A stretch of 64,000 nt of DNA, from positions 496,001-560,000 of the forward strand of contig NZ_JAIOAA010000003.1 of assembly GCF_019890675.1 (NCBI RefSeq), written 5' to 3'. Below, in pieces: positions 28,061-37,531 of the stretch. The number at the start of each line of letters is the position of its first letter. Positions within the stretch are counted from its first letter, which is position 1. Source of the DNA: Micromonospora sp. PLK6-60. Lineage in GTDB: Bacteria > Actinomycetota > Actinomycetes > Mycobacteriales > Micromonosporaceae. The notes below the pieces were generated by a model. It was not told the DNA's origin, searched no databases, and saw only the letters and a program-made list of their open reading frames with translations. A program made the position numbers and the translations under genes.

Positions 28061-28999
28061 TCACGCCGGCACCTTGGCGACCGCGTCGACGATCGCCCGG
28101 ACGTGGTCGACGACGCGCGGGCCCCAGCGCGAGGCGATGTCGTCGTCGAGCGGGACGACCTGGTTGTTCTTGACCGCGCTGAGGCCGGCCCAGCCGCTGC
28201 GGGCCTGGACCGCCGCCGGCGTCTGCTGGCAGCACTTCGTGTCGGCCAGGAAGATCAGGTCGGGGTCGGCCTTGACGATCACTTCCTGGGACAGCTGCGG
28301 GTAGCCGGCCGCCTTGCCGTCGGCGTCCGACGGGTCGGCGATGTTCTCCAGGCCGGCCAGGGTGTAGAGCGAGCCGATGAAGGTGTTGCTGGTGGCGGTG
28401 TAGAGCTCGGGGCCCAGCTCGTGGAAGTAGGTCAGCTTCGCCGACCGCTGCGGCAGGTCCTTGACCAGCTTGGCGATGTCGTCCTTCATCCGCTGGGTGA
28501 GGTCGGCGGCCTCGGTCGGGTGGCCAGTGATCGTGCCCAGGTCGGTGAGCTGCTGGTAGGTGTCGTCAAGCGTCTTGGCCGCCGGGGTCTGGAAGACCGG
28601 GATCTTCAGCTTGGCGAGCTGGTCGACGATCTTGTTCCGGTCGTCGGAGAGCACCACCAGGTCGGGGGCCTTGCCGGCGATCGCCTCGGCGTTGGGCTGG
28701 AACGCGGAGAGGTCGCTCTTCGGCGCCTCGGCCGGGTAGTTCGACTGGTCGTCGACGGCGGTGACCTGCGGGCCGGCGCCGATCGCGAAGAGCATCTCGG
28801 TCGCCGTCGGCGACAGCGAGACGATCTTCTCGGGCCGCTTCTCCAGGGTCAGGTCGCCGACGGTGGCGGGGAAGCTGGCGGCGGGGGCGTCGCCGCCGGC
28901 CGCGGGGGTGGGGTCGGCGGCCTTCTCGGCGCAGCCGCCGAGGGTCAGCGCGGCGGCCGCGAGCAGGGCGGTGAGCACCCGGGGGGTACGTCTGGACAT
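28061..28999 (-). CDS. btuF: Vitamin B12-binding lipoprotein
   Basis: A 312-residue substrate-binding lipoprotein of the BtuF/FepB fold. The signal peptide ends in lipobox LTLGGC, with the acylated Cys at 23. The mature protein has EKIVSLSPTATEMLFAIGAG, APDLVVLSDD and a KADPDLIFLADTKCCQQ segment. It would capture cobalamin outside the membrane and deliver it to BtuCD. ATG at 28999 with ribosome site GGAGGA upstream, partly inside a hairpin that links it to the riboswitch. Confidence 0.87.
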   Translation of the reverse strand: MSRRTPRVLTALLAAAALTLGGCAEKAADPTPAAGGDAPAASFPATVGDLTLEKRPEKIVSLSPTATEMLFAIGAGPQVTAVDDQSNYPAEAPKSDLSAFQPNAEAIAGKAPDLVVLSDDRNKIVDQLAKLKIPVFQTPAAKTLDDTYQQLTDLGTITGHPTEAADLTQRMKDDIAKLVKDLPQRSAKLTYFHELGPELYTATSNTFIGSLYTLAGLENIADPSDADGKAAGYPQLSQEVIVKADPDLIFLADTKCCQQTPAAVQARSGWAGLSAVKNNQVVPLDDDIASRWGPRVVDHVRAIVDAVAKVPA

Positions 29000-29005
29000 C
29001 GGTCC

Positions 29006-29043
29006 TCCTGTCGGTCGAGGAGCGTGGTGCTTCGCCGACAGGA
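29006..29043 (-). promoter_or_regulatory. Hairpin masking the btuF ribosome binding site
   Basis: TCCTGTCGG and CCGACAGGA (29006-29014, 29035-29043) form a perfect 9-bp stem in the btuF leader; part of the GGAGGA ribosome site is in the stem. It is the likely expression platform of the cobalamin riboswitch, closing when B12 is bound. Confidence 0.55.
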
Positions 29044-29084
29044 CTGCTGAGGCCGCCCGTCCGCGAGGCGCCCTTCCTCGAGAG

Positions 29085-29230
29085 CGCGTGTCGCGACCGC
29101 GCCGCAGGCGACCTGGCTCGTCCGCACCGCCGCCGGCCAGGGCCGGTGCGATGGGACATCACAGTTGCGGGACAGCGCCGGTTTCTCACCGGCTTCGCTG
29201 CGGAACGGTCGGTAGCACGGTAGCGCACGC
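29085..29230 (-). ncRNA. Cobalamin riboswitch
   Basis: On the minus strand the leader contains the conserved core GCCGGTGAGAAACCGGCGCT followed directly by GTCCCGCAACTGTGATG, then a GC-rich arm, then GAGCCAGGTCGCC. These are the B12-box and surrounding conserved segments of the cobalamin riboswitch family. The element lies about 90 bases upstream of btuF and in its sense. Boundaries are approximate. Confidence 0.9.
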
Positions 29231-29249
29231 CCGGAGACCGACAGGGGGT

Positions 29250-29285
29250 GGCGGGGCCCCGGTGGGGGCGGGCCGGGGCCCCGCC
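29250..29285 (-). terminator. 13-bp hairpin terminator after the carboxypeptidase gene
   Basis: GGCGGGGCCCCGG and CCGGGGCCCCGCC form a perfect 13-bp stem with a 10-base loop, 6 bases after the carboxypeptidase stop. It separates that gene from the riboswitch-led btu operon. Confidence 0.7.
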
Positions 29286-29291
29286 TCGGGG

Positions 29292-31160
29292 TTACGAACT
29301 GGTGATGGTGACGTTGTCCACAGCCGCCTCGACCAGGCTGGCGGTGGACGCGTCGGCCGCCTCGACCTGGATCCGGACGGACTGGCCGGCGTACGGGGTG
29401 AGGTTGAGGTTCGACACGGTCCAGGCGCCGTTGCGGTTGGTGGCCGCCCCGGCGACGTTGAGCAGGGTGGTGGTGCCACCGTTGTGCAGCACGCTGACCC
29501 GGAAGTAGTCGGCCGACGACGAGTTCGACCCGTGCGCCAGATACCAGGCCAGCGACAGGGTGAGGGTGCCGGTCGAGGGCAGGGTCACCGCGGGTGACCG
29601 GGCGCTGGTCACCCCGCCGTCGACGTCGTAGTCACCCGCCGCGGTGCCGGCCAGCCGGCCGGTGACCAGGTCGTTGCTGCCCGCGTACGGGGTGAGCTGC
29701 TTGGCCCCCGACGAGGTGGTGGCCTGCGCGGCGCCGCGTTCGAACTGGCCGGAGGTGGCGGTGTCGGTGCCGGCCGGGTTGATCGTCCAGCCGGTCGCCG
29801 TCTCGAAGGTGTCCGACCAGACCGTGCTGCCGCCGCCGGTGCCGCAGTACTGCGCCTGCTTGCCGATCGCCCGGTACGGGCAGTCGGCGTACTCGGAGAG
29901 GATCAGCACCGCCTCCCGGTTGCGGGAGGTCTGCGCGGGGATCACCTCGTCGGGCGGGTAGAAGCCGCCGCCGCTGGCCGAGCCCGGGTACATCTCGAAG
30001 GTGTACGCCCAGATGCCGTGCACCCCCCACATCCAGTCGATGCTGGTGCCGTCGGCGATGTAGAGGTCGCTGGACTGCTCCGGGGTGTAGCTGTTGGTGG
30101 CCGCCATCTGCCGGCCGATGGTGGCGAAGGTGCTGTTCTGGTCGGCGTTCATGCCGGTGGCGGTGTCGCTGTAGGTGTAGCCGTACGGCCAGAGCACCAG
30201 CTGCGAGTAGGTGTGGAAGTCGATGTTCGCCTTGATCTGCTGCACCCCGCCGACCACCCGGCTGTTGACGAAGTTGCGCAGCGCAGACGTCTCCGGGGCG
30301 GAGAAGGCGGACGGGCCGCGGTAGGTGTCCGACGAGGTGGTGCCGGACGAGCCGCCGCAGCAGCCCCACTGGTACGACCAGTTCCGGTTCAGGTCGGTGC
30401 CCACGTTCGAGGAGCCGCTGTTGGGCTGCCGGTTCTTCCGCCACGACCGGTACGAGCCGGTGGCGATGTCGTACTCGCTGCCGTCCGGGTTGACGGTGGG
30501 CACGATCCAGATCTCCCGGGAGTTCACGATGTTGGTGATCCGGGAGTCGCTGCCGTAGCTGTCGGTGAAGAGGTTGAGCAGGTAGATCGCCATCTCGACG
30601 GTCAGGTGCTCGCGGGCGTGCTGCTGGGCGTTGAAGAGGATCTCCGGCTCGTTCTCGTCGGTGCCGACGTTGTCGGAGATCTTCACCGCCATCAGGTCGC
30701 GGCCCTCGTACGAGGTGCCGATGCTGATCTTTCGGGCGATGGCCGGGTGGTCGGCGACCGCCTGGTTCACCACGGCGGTCAGCTCGGCGTAGTCGTGGTA
30801 GTTGGAATCGGCCGGCGGGAAGGCGAGGGTGCCGACGTCGCCGTCGGCCCGCCGGTCCGGCGTGGCCTCCCGCTCCAGGGTGAAGCCGAGGCGGGCGATG
30901 GCGGCGGCCTCGGCCCGGGTGGCCGAGACGTGCAGCTTGCCGTGCTCGACGAAGTCGACGGACGCGCCGGTCCGGGCGACGGCGTCCCGGTCGGCGAGGG
31001 TGCGCGGACCGATGACGCGGTAGCCGACGGCGGCCGGTTCGGCGGACCGGTCCGACGCGGGCCGCGCGGCGGCGGGGGTGGCGGCGACACTGACGACGCC
31101 GAGCCCGGCGACGACGAGCAGCGCCAGCCGCCGGCGAAGGGTGGACGTGCGGAGGGCCAT
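29292..31160 (-). CDS. Secreted M14 zinc carboxypeptidase with C-terminal beta domain
   Basis: A 622-residue exported metallocarboxypeptidase. A signal peptide (~1-33, ending PAAARP) and propeptide-like region to ~115 precede the M14 domain. Zinc ligands are His and Glu of QQHAREHL and the His of [10 protein letters not shown]; the catalytic Glu is in [10 protein letters not shown], and the substrate-binding region has [13 protein letters not shown]. Residues ~460-622 form a beta-sandwich that ends the chain. It resembles carboxypeptidase T, which removes C-terminal residues from extracellular peptides. The ATG at 31160 has GAGGAGG upstream. Confidence 0.88.
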   Translation of the reverse strand: MALRTSTLRRRLALLVVAGLGVVSVAATPAAARPASDRSAEPAAVGYRVIGPRTLADRDAVARTGASVDFVEHGKLHVSATRAEAAAIARLGFTLEREATPDRRADGDVGTLAFPPADSNYHDYAELTAVVNQAVADHPAIARKISIGTSYEGRDLMAVKISDNVGTDENEPEILFNAQQHAREHLTVEMAIYLLNLFTDSYGSDSRITNIVNSREIWIVPTVNPDGSEYDIATGSYRSWRKNRQPNSGSSNVGTDLNRNWSYQWGCCGGSSGTTSSDTYRGPSAFSAPETSALRNFVNSRVVGGVQQIKANIDFHTYSQLVLWPYGYTYSDTATGMNADQNSTFATIGRQMAATNSYTPEQSSDLYIADGTSIDWMWGVHGIWAYTFEMYPGSASGGGFYPPDEVIPAQTSRNREAVLILSEYADCPYRAIGKQAQYCGTGGGSTVWSDTFETATGWTINPAGTDTATSGQFERGAAQATTSSGAKQLTPYAGSNDLVTGRLAGTAAGDYDVDGGVTSARSPAVTLPSTGTLTLSLAWYLAHGSNSSSADYFRVSVLHNGGTTTLLNVAGAATNRNGAWTVSNLNLTPYAGQSVRIQVEAADASTASLVEAAVDNVTITSS

Positions 31161-31364
31161 GGAAAACCTCCTCGGGGTACGGGAGATCCCGTTGTGCGCA
31201 CACTCCACCAGGAGACCCCTCGCCAGATCAATATCCATCACTGTCTGGGGGCATCCCGACCGGATCCTCACTTCGGCAACAATTTTCCTCGCCCGAACCT
31301 CTGGCGAAAGTTCCCTCCGGGCGCGACAGTGAACGGCAAGAATGCCTCAGCCTGTGGAGCTGCC

Positions 31365-32705
31365 ATGGTCACGAACCCGATGCGCACGGCGACCCTCGCC
31401 GGCCTGACCGCGCTCACCCTGCTCGCCACCACCGTGCCGGCCCACGCCGGCAACAACCTGCCGGTGGCCGGGCACGACGAGCAGATCACCTACCAGGACT
31501 GGTCCAGCCACCCCGACTGGCGTACCGGTGAGCACCGCGGCACGTACGCCGTCCCCGGCCACCGCACCGGGATCACCATCGGCCGCCCGGCCGGCACCAC
31601 CGAGTTCACCGACGAACACAGCGGCACCACCCGCACCTGGGAGTACGCCACCTGGACCTCGCCCGAGCGGCAGATCGGCTTCGACGCCACCGAGCTGGTC
31701 GCCTCCTGGAACGCGGACACCCCGGCCGGCACCTGGATCCAGGTGGAGCTGCACGGGACGTACAACACCGGCGCGCAGACCCCCTGGTTCGTGCTGGGCC
31801 GCTGGGCCTCCGGCGACCAGGACGTCAAGCGGGCCACCCTGGATGGCCAGGGCGACCCCTGGTCGAGCATCTGGACCGACACCTTCGCCATCGACGACGC
31901 CGAGGCCGGCGTGCTGCTGCGCTCGTACCAGCTGCGGCTGACCCTCTACCGGGCGCCCGGGCAGACCGCCTCGCCCCGGGTCCGGATGCTCGGCGCGATG
32001 AGCTCCAACGTGCCGGACCGGTTCACCGTCACGCCCAGCAAGGGCGGCATCGCCTGGGGCACCGAACTGCCCGTGCCGGCCCGCTCCCAGATGATCCACC
32101 GGGGCAACTACCCGGAGTGGGGCGGCGGCGGCCAGGTCTGGTGCAGCCCCACCTCGACCACCATGGTCCTGGAGTACTACGGGCGCGGCCCCAGCCCCGC
32201 CGACCTGGCCTGGGTCACCCCCGGCTACACCGACCCGCAGGTCGCCCACGCCGCCCGGATGACCTGGGACTACGAGTACGAGGGCGCCGGCAACTGGCCG
32301 TTCAACACCGCGTACGCGGCCAGCTTCCCGGGCATCGACGCCAAGGTGACCCGGCTGCACTCGCTGGACGAGGTGGAACGGTTCATCAAGGCCGGCATCC
32401 CCGTCGTCACCTCGCAGTCCTTCCTGGCCGAGGAGCTGGACGGCTCGAACTACGGCACCTCCGGCCACCTGTTCGTGGTGGTCGGCTTCACCGCCGACGG
32501 GGACGTGATCGTCAACGACCCCGCCTCGTCGTCGAACGCCGAGGTGCGCAACGTGTACCAGCGCGAGCAGTTCGAGCAGATCTGGCTGCGCACCAAGCGC
32601 TACCGGGCCAACGGCACGGTGGCCGGCGGCTCCGGCGGCATCGCCTACCTGATCAAGCCCACCAACCGGCCCTGGCCGCACGTCCCCGGCTCCACCAACT
32701 GGTGA
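31365..32705 (+). CDS. Secreted C39-like papain-fold peptidase
   Basis: A 446-residue exported protein. Signal peptide residues ~1-28 (ending PAHAG), an N-terminal beta-rich region to about 225, then a C39-family cysteine peptidase domain. The probable nucleophile is in GGGGQVWCSPTSTTMVLEYY and the His in SGHLFVVVGFTADGDVIVNDPAS. In this family the extracellular forms are not ABC bacteriocin processors; their substrates are unknown. The ATG at 31365 follows GTGGAG. The frame is open far upstream, but only the part after the signal peptide is conserved. It is transcribed divergently from the carboxypeptidase gene. Confidence 0.82.
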   Translation: MVTNPMRTATLAGLTALTLLATTVPAHAGNNLPVAGHDEQITYQDWSSHPDWRTGEHRGTYAVPGHRTGITIGRPAGTTEFTDEHSGTTRTWEYATWTSPERQIGFDATELVASWNADTPAGTWIQVELHGTYNTGAQTPWFVLGRWASGDQDVKRATLDGQGDPWSSIWTDTFAIDDAEAGVLLRSYQLRLTLYRAPGQTASPRVRMLGAMSSNVPDRFTVTPSKGGIAWGTELPVPARSQMIHRGNYPEWGGGGQVWCSPTSTTMVLEYYGRGPSPADLAWVTPGYTDPQVAHAARMTWDYEYEGAGNWPFNTAYAASFPGIDAKVTRLHSLDEVERFIKAGIPVVTSQSFLAEELDGSNYGTSGHLFVVVGFTADGDVIVNDPASSSNAEVRNVYQREQFEQIWLRTKRYRANGTVAGGSGGIAYLIKPTNRPWPHVPGSTNW

Positions 32706-32708
32706 GGT

Positions 32709-32765
32709 GAAAGGAGGGGGCCCTTGTTAACGCATTTTGCATAGGAGGGGCCCCCTATTAACACC
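32709..32765 (+). repeat. Dispersed 55-bp hairpin repeat, copy C
   Basis: It lies 3 bases after the C39 peptidase stop, between two convergent genes. Arms GGAGGGGGCCC and GGGGCCCCCT pair, with the same GTTAACGCATT core as copies A and B, but TTGCATAGG replaces CTGTATAGG. It is a probable bidirectional terminator. Confidence 0.75.
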
Positions 32766-32777
32766 CCACGCCGGGGG

Positions 32778-33059
32778 TCAGCTTCGGCGGTCCTCGGGCT
32801 CGTTCCCGGCCGGCTGGTCGTCGCCGGCCAGCGCGGAGCGCAACCGCTCCTTGTCCGCCCGGCGGCGGGCCGCCGACTCGGCCATCTCACCGGCCATCTC
32901 GTCCCGCCAGCCACGCAGCAGGAAGAACGAGAGCGCGGCGGAGAACACCAGCGCCACCATCAGCCGCAGGAACATGTTCATGTCGACGAACCAGAGGGCC
33001 GCCAGCACGGCGACGAACAGCCCGATCCGGCCCAGCGTGTACTTGACCGCCGCGCTCAC
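32778..33059 (-). CDS. DUF4229-type small membrane protein
   Basis: A 93-residue protein with two membrane helices (about residues 9-25 and 29-49), followed by a basic, charged cytoplasmic tail (RRRADKERLRSALAGDD). The pattern LGRIGLFVAVLAALWF plus FFLLRGWRDEM matches the actinobacterial DUF4229 family, whose function is unknown. The start is a GTG at 33059. In actinobacteria these genes often lie near menaquinone genes (from memory). Confidence 0.75.
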   Translation of the reverse strand: MSAAVKYTLGRIGLFVAVLAALWFVDMNMFLRLMVALVFSAALSFFLLRGWRDEMAGEMAESAARRRADKERLRSALAGDDQPAGNEPEDRRS

Positions 33060-33106
33060 GTTCCACCACTCCGTTCGTTCCGCCCGGCACAGCGCCGGGC
33101 ACGTGT

Positions 33107-33529
33107 TCAGCCGGTCCGTCGGGCCAGCCAGTGCACACCGCGGAACCAGAGCACCGCGTACACCACGGTGAACCCGGCCGCGGCGAGCCCGCCGGTGGCC
33201 AGCGGCGCCAGGCCGCCGGCCAGCCCGGCCAGCAGCAGCCCGGCGACCACCGCGAGCGCCGCGGCGACCAGCGCCGCGACCACCCGGGCCGCGCCGAACT
33301 CCCAGGCCCGGAAGTCGTCCCAGAACAGCCAGGCCGGCAGGATGACCGCCAGCCAGCCGTTGGTGTGCCCGAACGAGCCGGCGCCCAGCCCGGCGAAGGC
33401 CCAGTCGAAGAGCACCAGCGCCAGCATGCCGATCAGCCAGCCGGCGAGGCTGATCCCGAGCAGGTCGCCCAGGGTGAGGACGCGTCCCTCGGCGTCCCGG
33501 CGGGGGAAGGCGCTTCGCTGCTCACTCAT
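33107..33529 (-). CDS. Integral membrane protein of unknown function
   Basis: A 140-residue protein with four hydrophobic segments (about 21-42, 58-70, 80-105 and 111-130). It carries GDLLGISLAGWLIGMLALVLFDW and LPAWLFWDDFRAWEF. No family is recognised with confidence. It is encoded 47 bases upstream of the DUF4229 gene on the same strand; they may form an operon. ATG at 33529. Confidence 0.7.
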   Translation of the reverse strand: MSEQRSAFPRRDAEGRVLTLGDLLGISLAGWLIGMLALVLFDWAFAGLGAGSFGHTNGWLAVILPAWLFWDDFRAWEFGAARVVAALVAAALAVVAGLLLAGLAGGLAPLATGGLAAAGFTVVYAVLWFRGVHWLARRTG

Positions 33530-33576
33530 GACGGTACGAGGGTACGCGAGGCCCCGCCCCCGCCCTGGCAGGGCCG

Positions 33577-34071
33577 TCAGCCGCCGGTGCGGCTCAGCCA
33601 GCCCTCGGCCACGGCCCGCCGGCGCGCCGCCCAGCGCAGCGCCACCCCGGCGCCGACCAGCGCGCCACCGGCCAGCAGGAAGCCGCCCACGGCCACCCCG
33701 GTACGCGGCAGCACCCCACCGCCACCTCCCGGCGGGGTGCCCGCCGAACCGGTCGGCATCGGGGTGCCCGGGCCGGTCGGGTCGGGGGTGCCGGGGGCCG
33801 GCGACGGGTCGCCGGGGGTGGGCGACGGGGTGCCGGGCGTCGGCGACGGGTCGCCGGGCGTCGCGGACGGGGTGGCGCCTGGCTTGGGACCGATCGAGAC
33901 GCCGATCCGGACCGTGGCCTTGGTGCTGCCCGCCGGTGCCGGCGCGGTGACGGCCGCCCCGGCGGGTGACCCCAGGGCGAGCAACGGCACCGCGGCCAGG
34001 GCCGCCACGGCGGTGGTGACCGCGCCGAGCAGGCGGCGGGTGGCCACGCTGGTGACCCGGCCAGCGCTCAC
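33577..34071 (-). CDS. Small LPxTG-type surface protein
   Basis: A 164-residue exported protein: basic start and signal helix (TRRLLGAVTTAVAALAAVPLLAL, ending GAAVTAP), a short mature region, then a Pro/Ser/Thr repeat stalk (GDPSPTPGTPSPTPGDPSP) and the sorting signal VLPRTG, hydrophobic helix and ARRR. Almost all of the mature part is stalk, so it may be a wall-embedded partner of the DUF916-type protein, to which it is translationally coupled (GTG at 34071 overlapping the previous stop). Confidence 0.72.
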   Translation of the reverse strand: MSAGRVTSVATRRLLGAVTTAVAALAAVPLLALGSPAGAAVTAPAPAGSTKATVRIGVSIGPKPGATPSATPGDPSPTPGTPSPTPGDPSPAPGTPDPTGPGTPMPTGSAGTPPGGGGGVLPRTGVAVGGFLLAGGALVGAGVALRWAARRRAVAEGWLSRTGG

Positions 34072-35135
34072 CGGCCGACCCGCTCGGGCTGCCGGGCTGG
34101 CGCGGCCGGCGCGTCGAGTGCCGTCACCAGTCGGCGGGAGCGGCGCAGCCACAGCCGGTACGCCACCACGGCGAGCACCAGGACCAGCAGTCCGAGCAGC
34201 GCCCACGGCACGGCGACCGTCGAGCCGGTGCCGGTGAGCGACGGCAGCGGCCCCTTGGTCGTGGTGGCGTTGAGCACCACGGTGGCGGTGAGCGGTCCGG
34301 CCGGTACGACGTGGTCGAACTCCTGCCGGAGCCGGATCTCGGAGTCCGGCAGCACCTCGGCCAGGTCGATCAGGTCCCCGGTGGCCAGCCGTACGCCGAG
34401 CGGCCCACTGACCTGGACCCGGGCCTTGCCGGACAGCCGCACGTTGCCGGTGTTGGTGATCCGGTAGGTGACCGCCATCCGTCCGCCGGGCAGCGGCACG
34501 ATCGGGTTGTCGTAGTCGACCTGCACGCCGGTGACCCCGGCGGCCGGCCGGAGCGGTCCGGCCACCCGAAGGTAGACCCGGGCGGCGATCCGCCGTTCGA
34601 CCTCGACCCGCTGGCCGTCCTCGCCGACCTGCTGCTCGGTGACCGAGGCGATGATGCCCCCGACGTGGTCACCCGGCGCGGTGCCGGCCGGCACCGCCAG
34701 CCGGAAGGACATGTCGGCCCGCTTGCCGGGGGCCAGGGTGGTGCTGGCCCTGGGCAGCCGGATCCAGGCGCCGACCCCGCTGGGCGCCTGGCGGCGCGGC
34801 AGCAGCGCGAACCCGCCGTCGAGCGCGGTGAACGCGTCGGTCGGGTAGAGGTCCACCCGGATCGGCCGCGTGCTGAGGTTGCTCACCGAGAACCAGTCGG
34901 TGATCTGCTCCTTCGGGGCCAACTCGTAGTCGAACTGCCGGCGGCCCTTGGGCCCGGTGGGGCTGGACGGCACCATCGTCCAGGTCGGGTCGTCGGCGGC
35001 GGGCGGGGCGGCGGCGGCCGGCGGCCCGGCGGTCACCGCGGCGGCCGGTGGCGGCACGAGGAGCGTGCCGAGCAGGACCAGGCCGGTGACGAACAGGGCC
35101 CGGACGCGTCGTGCGGGGTTGGCGTGGTGGGTCAT
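34068..35135 (-). CDS. DUF916 (WxL-associated) membrane-anchored surface protein
   Basis: A 355-residue protein with signal peptide (~11-30) and C-terminal membrane helix (about 316-335, VPWALLGLLVLVLAVVAYRLWL) with a basic tail. Residues ~55-190 match the DUF916 pattern: a beta domain with ITDWFSVSNLSTRPIRVDLYP and AVPAGTAPGDHVGGIIASV. In Firmicutes DUF916 proteins bind peptidoglycan and partner with WxL proteins (family knowledge). The neighbouring gene encodes a WxL-like protein, so an actinobacterial version is likely. ATG at 35135 with GGGAG upstream. Confidence 0.78.
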   Translation of the reverse strand: MTHHANPARRVRALFVTGLVLLGTLLVPPPAAAVTAGPPAAAAPPAADDPTWTMVPSSPTGPKGRRQFDYELAPKEQITDWFSVSNLSTRPIRVDLYPTDAFTALDGGFALLPRRQAPSGVGAWIRLPRASTTLAPGKRADMSFRLAVPAGTAPGDHVGGIIASVTEQQVGEDGQRVEVERRIAARVYLRVAGPLRPAAGVTGVQVDYDNPIVPLPGGRMAVTYRITNTGNVRLSGKARVQVSGPLGVRLATGDLIDLAEVLPDSEIRLRQEFDHVVPAGPLTATVVLNATTTKGPLPSLTGTGSTVAVPWALLGLLVLVLAVVAYRLWLRRSRRLVTALDAPAAPARQPERVGR

Positions 35136-35247
35136 GTCGGCTCCCGGGAGGGGTACGCGGGCACGGACGCGGCGGAGACGCCCCGGCTGGACACCGGTGA
35201 CGCCTCCGCCACTGCTTCCCGGGCAGGTCACCCGGGAAGACCGGCCG

Positions 35248-36438
35248 TCAGGCCAGGGTCAGGGTCAGGGTCGCGGAGTACTCGCCCGGCGCGACGTCGT
35301 CCGGGATCGACAGGCGCAGGCCGGCGCCGCAGGTGAAGGTGCCGGCGCTGGCGTTGGGAGCGGCGGAGCAGAGGGTGCGGGTGTCGCCCAGGTCGGCGGC
35401 GGCACCGGCCGTCACCGCACCCGAGCCGCTGGTCTTGGCGGCGCTGGGGTTCCAGCTCAGCTTGCTGCTGGCGATGGTGTCGGCGCCGAGGGTGAAGTCC
35501 TCCAGCTGGCCGGTGAGGTCCCAGCCGACGTTGGTGCCCCGCAGGTCGGTGACGGTGGCGGTGGGCAGCGCGCCGGTGGCGGTGCCACCGACGGTGCCGC
35601 CGGTCAGCGTGGCGGTCGGGCTCGCCACGGCGAGGCTGAAGGCGCCCGCCTCGACGTCGGCGATGATCTCCACGGGCGCGGTGATGGCGCCCTGGGCGGC
35701 GGTGATCTGGAAGGAGGTCGCCGTCGAGGCGGACGGCTTGAAGGCGGTGGCGTCGGCCGGGGTGAACGCCGCCGACAGCGCGAAGGTGCCCACCGGCAGG
35801 GCGGTGGTGGCGAAGGTCGCCGTGCCGTTGGTCACCGGCGCGGTGCCGAGCACCGAGCTGCCCCGCCGGAACTCGACGGTGCCGGTGGCGGCGGCCGGCG
35901 CGACCGTCGCGGTGAGGGTGACCTCGGTGCCCTGGGACACCGGGCTGGCCGGGGAGACGGCGAGCGAGGTGGTGGTGTTCTCGGCCACCGGCACCCGCCA
36001 GGTGTTGCCGGTGACGGTGATGGAGGTGCGGAACTCGTCGGCGTTACGACCCTCGGTGAGGCTGTAGCACTCCATGACGACCCACCACTCACCCGCGGCC
36101 GGGGCGCCCCCGATGGCGGTGGAGAACGAGCGGTTCGGGTTGATGGTGATCGGCGCCTGGTCGTAACCGCCGCCGCCGAGCGCGACGGCCAGGTTCGAGT
36201 ACGGGCCACCCGGCCGGCCGATGCGCAGGTTGGCGTTCTCGCCGTACCCGGTCGGGCAGGCCGCCGTGGTGGCGCTGGCGAAGATCGGGGTGTCGGTGAC
36301 GCTGCCGCTGGTCTGCGACAGGGACACCTCACCCAGCGAAGCTGCCTGCGCCGGAGCGCTGACCCCGACCACCAGGCCGGCGGCCAGCATGACGGAGCCG
36401 GCGAAGGCTCCGGCGCGGGCGAGCACACGCTTGTTCAT
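35248..36438 (-). CDS. Secreted Ig-like protein with shared N-terminal module and WxL-like C-terminus
   Basis: A 396-residue exported protein. A signal peptide (1-33) is followed by a ~115-residue module (34-150) shared with the products at 38513 and 49596, marked by CPTGYGENANLRIGRP, NRSF and WWVVMECYSL. One bacterial Ig-like domain (about 155-245, TEVTLTATVAP) follows. The C-terminal ~140 residues resemble WxL domains, ending LRLSIPDDVAPGEYSATLTL. It lacks LPxTG and a membrane anchor, so non-covalent wall binding through the DUF916 partner is likely (inference). Confidence 0.75.
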   Translation of the reverse strand: MNKRVLARAGAFAGSVMLAAGLVVGVSAPAQAASLGEVSLSQTSGSVTDTPIFASATTAACPTGYGENANLRIGRPGGPYSNLAVALGGGGYDQAPITINPNRSFSTAIGGAPAAGEWWVVMECYSLTEGRNADEFRTSITVTGNTWRVPVAENTTTSLAVSPASPVSQGTEVTLTATVAPAAATGTVEFRRGSSVLGTAPVTNGTATFATTALPVGTFALSAAFTPADATAFKPSASTATSFQITAAQGAITAPVEIIADVEAGAFSLAVASPTATLTGGTVGGTATGALPTATVTDLRGTNVGWDLTGQLEDFTLGADTIASSKLSWNPSAAKTSGSGAVTAGAAADLGDTRTLCSAAPNASAGTFTCGAGLRLSIPDDVAPGEYSATLTLTLA

Positions 36439-36612
36439 GAATCACTTCCTCTCGTGAGGGTGAAGCCCGGTCCGGTCCCCACGGACCGGCCGCGATCAGG
36501 CTCCACACGGGCTGTGTCCCGGCAGGCAGGCGAATGTCTCCGCCGAACGTGCGCAAAGCGAATTTCCGGTGTTTCCCCGTCGGCCGAATGGACGGTTCGA
36601 CGTGACTGACGG

Positions 36613-37482
36613 CTAGCCGAATCGGCCATTCACGTAGTCGTACGTGCGCTGATCCTGTGGGTTGTCGAACATCGATTTCGTCGGGCCGTACTCGACGATC
36701 GCCCCGGGCGTTCCCTGCGCGGCCAGAAAGAACGCGCACTGGTCGGAGACCCGGGCCGCCTGTTGCATGTTGTGCGTGACGATGACGATCGTCACCTCGA
36801 CCGCGAGTTCCGCGATCGTCTCCTCGATCCGGCGGGTCGAGGTCGGGTCCAACGCCGAGCACGGCTCGTCCATCAGCAGCACCCGGGGACGGACGGCCAG
36901 CGACCGCGCGATGCACAGCCGCTGCTGCTGGCCGCCGGAGAGGGCGCCGCCGGGCTGCCGCAGCCGGTCCCGGACCTCCTTCCACAGGCCCGCCTTGGTC
37001 AGCGTCTCCTCGACCAGGGCGTCCCGGGTGCCCCGGGACGCCCTGGTGCCGGTGAGCTTGAGACCGGCCAGCACGTTGTCGTAGATGGACATGGCCGGGA
37101 ACGGGTTCGGCTTCTGGAAGACCATCCCCACCTGGCGCCGGGCGTCGGTGATCCGCCGGGCCGGGGCGTACAGGTCGCGGCCGTCGAGCAGCACCTCACC
37201 GGCGAGCGACGCCGACGGGACCAGCTCGTGCATCCGGTTGAGGATCCGCAGGAAGGTCGACTTGCCGCAGCCGGACGGGCCGATCAGGGCGGTCACCTGC
37301 CCGGCGGGCATGGTCAGCGACACCCGGTCCAGCACCTTGTGGTCACCGAACCAGGCGGAGATGGACCGGGCGTCCAGGCTGGCCAGGTCGCTGCCGGCCG
37401 GCGTACGGGGCAGGTCGAGCAGGGTGTCCCCCCGGTCGGCCGGCCCGCCGGGATGCCCGGTCTGGGTGTCGAGCTTTGTCAC
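36613..37482 (-). CDS. pstB: Phosphate-type ABC transporter ATPase
   Basis: A PstB-family ATPase of 289 residues, with Walker [10 protein letters not shown], signature [16 protein letters not shown] and Walker [13 protein letters not shown]. PstB family segments [20 protein letters not shown] and [12 protein letters not shown] are present. The GTG at 37482 (VTKLDTQ) has GAAGGA 7 bases upstream; an ATG at 37497 is possible. It is separated from pstC and pstA by five other genes, which is unusual for a pst operon. Cargo is presumably phosphate or a related oxyanion, but the unusual binding proteins leave this open. Confidence 0.88.
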   Translation of the reverse strand: MTKLDTQTGHPGGPADRGDTLLDLPRTPAGSDLASLDARSISAWFGDHKVLDRVSLTMPAGQVTALIGPSGCGKSTFLRILNRMHELVPSASLAGEVLLDGRDLYAPARRITDARRQVGMVFQKPNPFPAMSIYDNVLAGLKLTGTRASRGTRDALVEETLTKAGLWKEVRDRLRQPGGALSGGQQQRLCIARSLAVRPRVLLMDEPCSALDPTSTRRIEETIAELAVEVTIVIVTHNMQQAARVSDQCAFFLAAQGTPGAIVEYGPTKSMFDNPQDQRTYDYVNGRFG

Positions 37483-37531
37483 GTTGCGTCCTTCCACGTG
37501 GAACGCCGGTCGGCTGCCGTGCCGGGGCCGG

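Noticed and set aside
30018..32705. Long reading of the C39 peptidase frame
   Set aside because: Codons before 31365 are antisense to the carboxypeptidase and give Gly/Val/Arg-rich sequence; the signal peptide starts at 31365.
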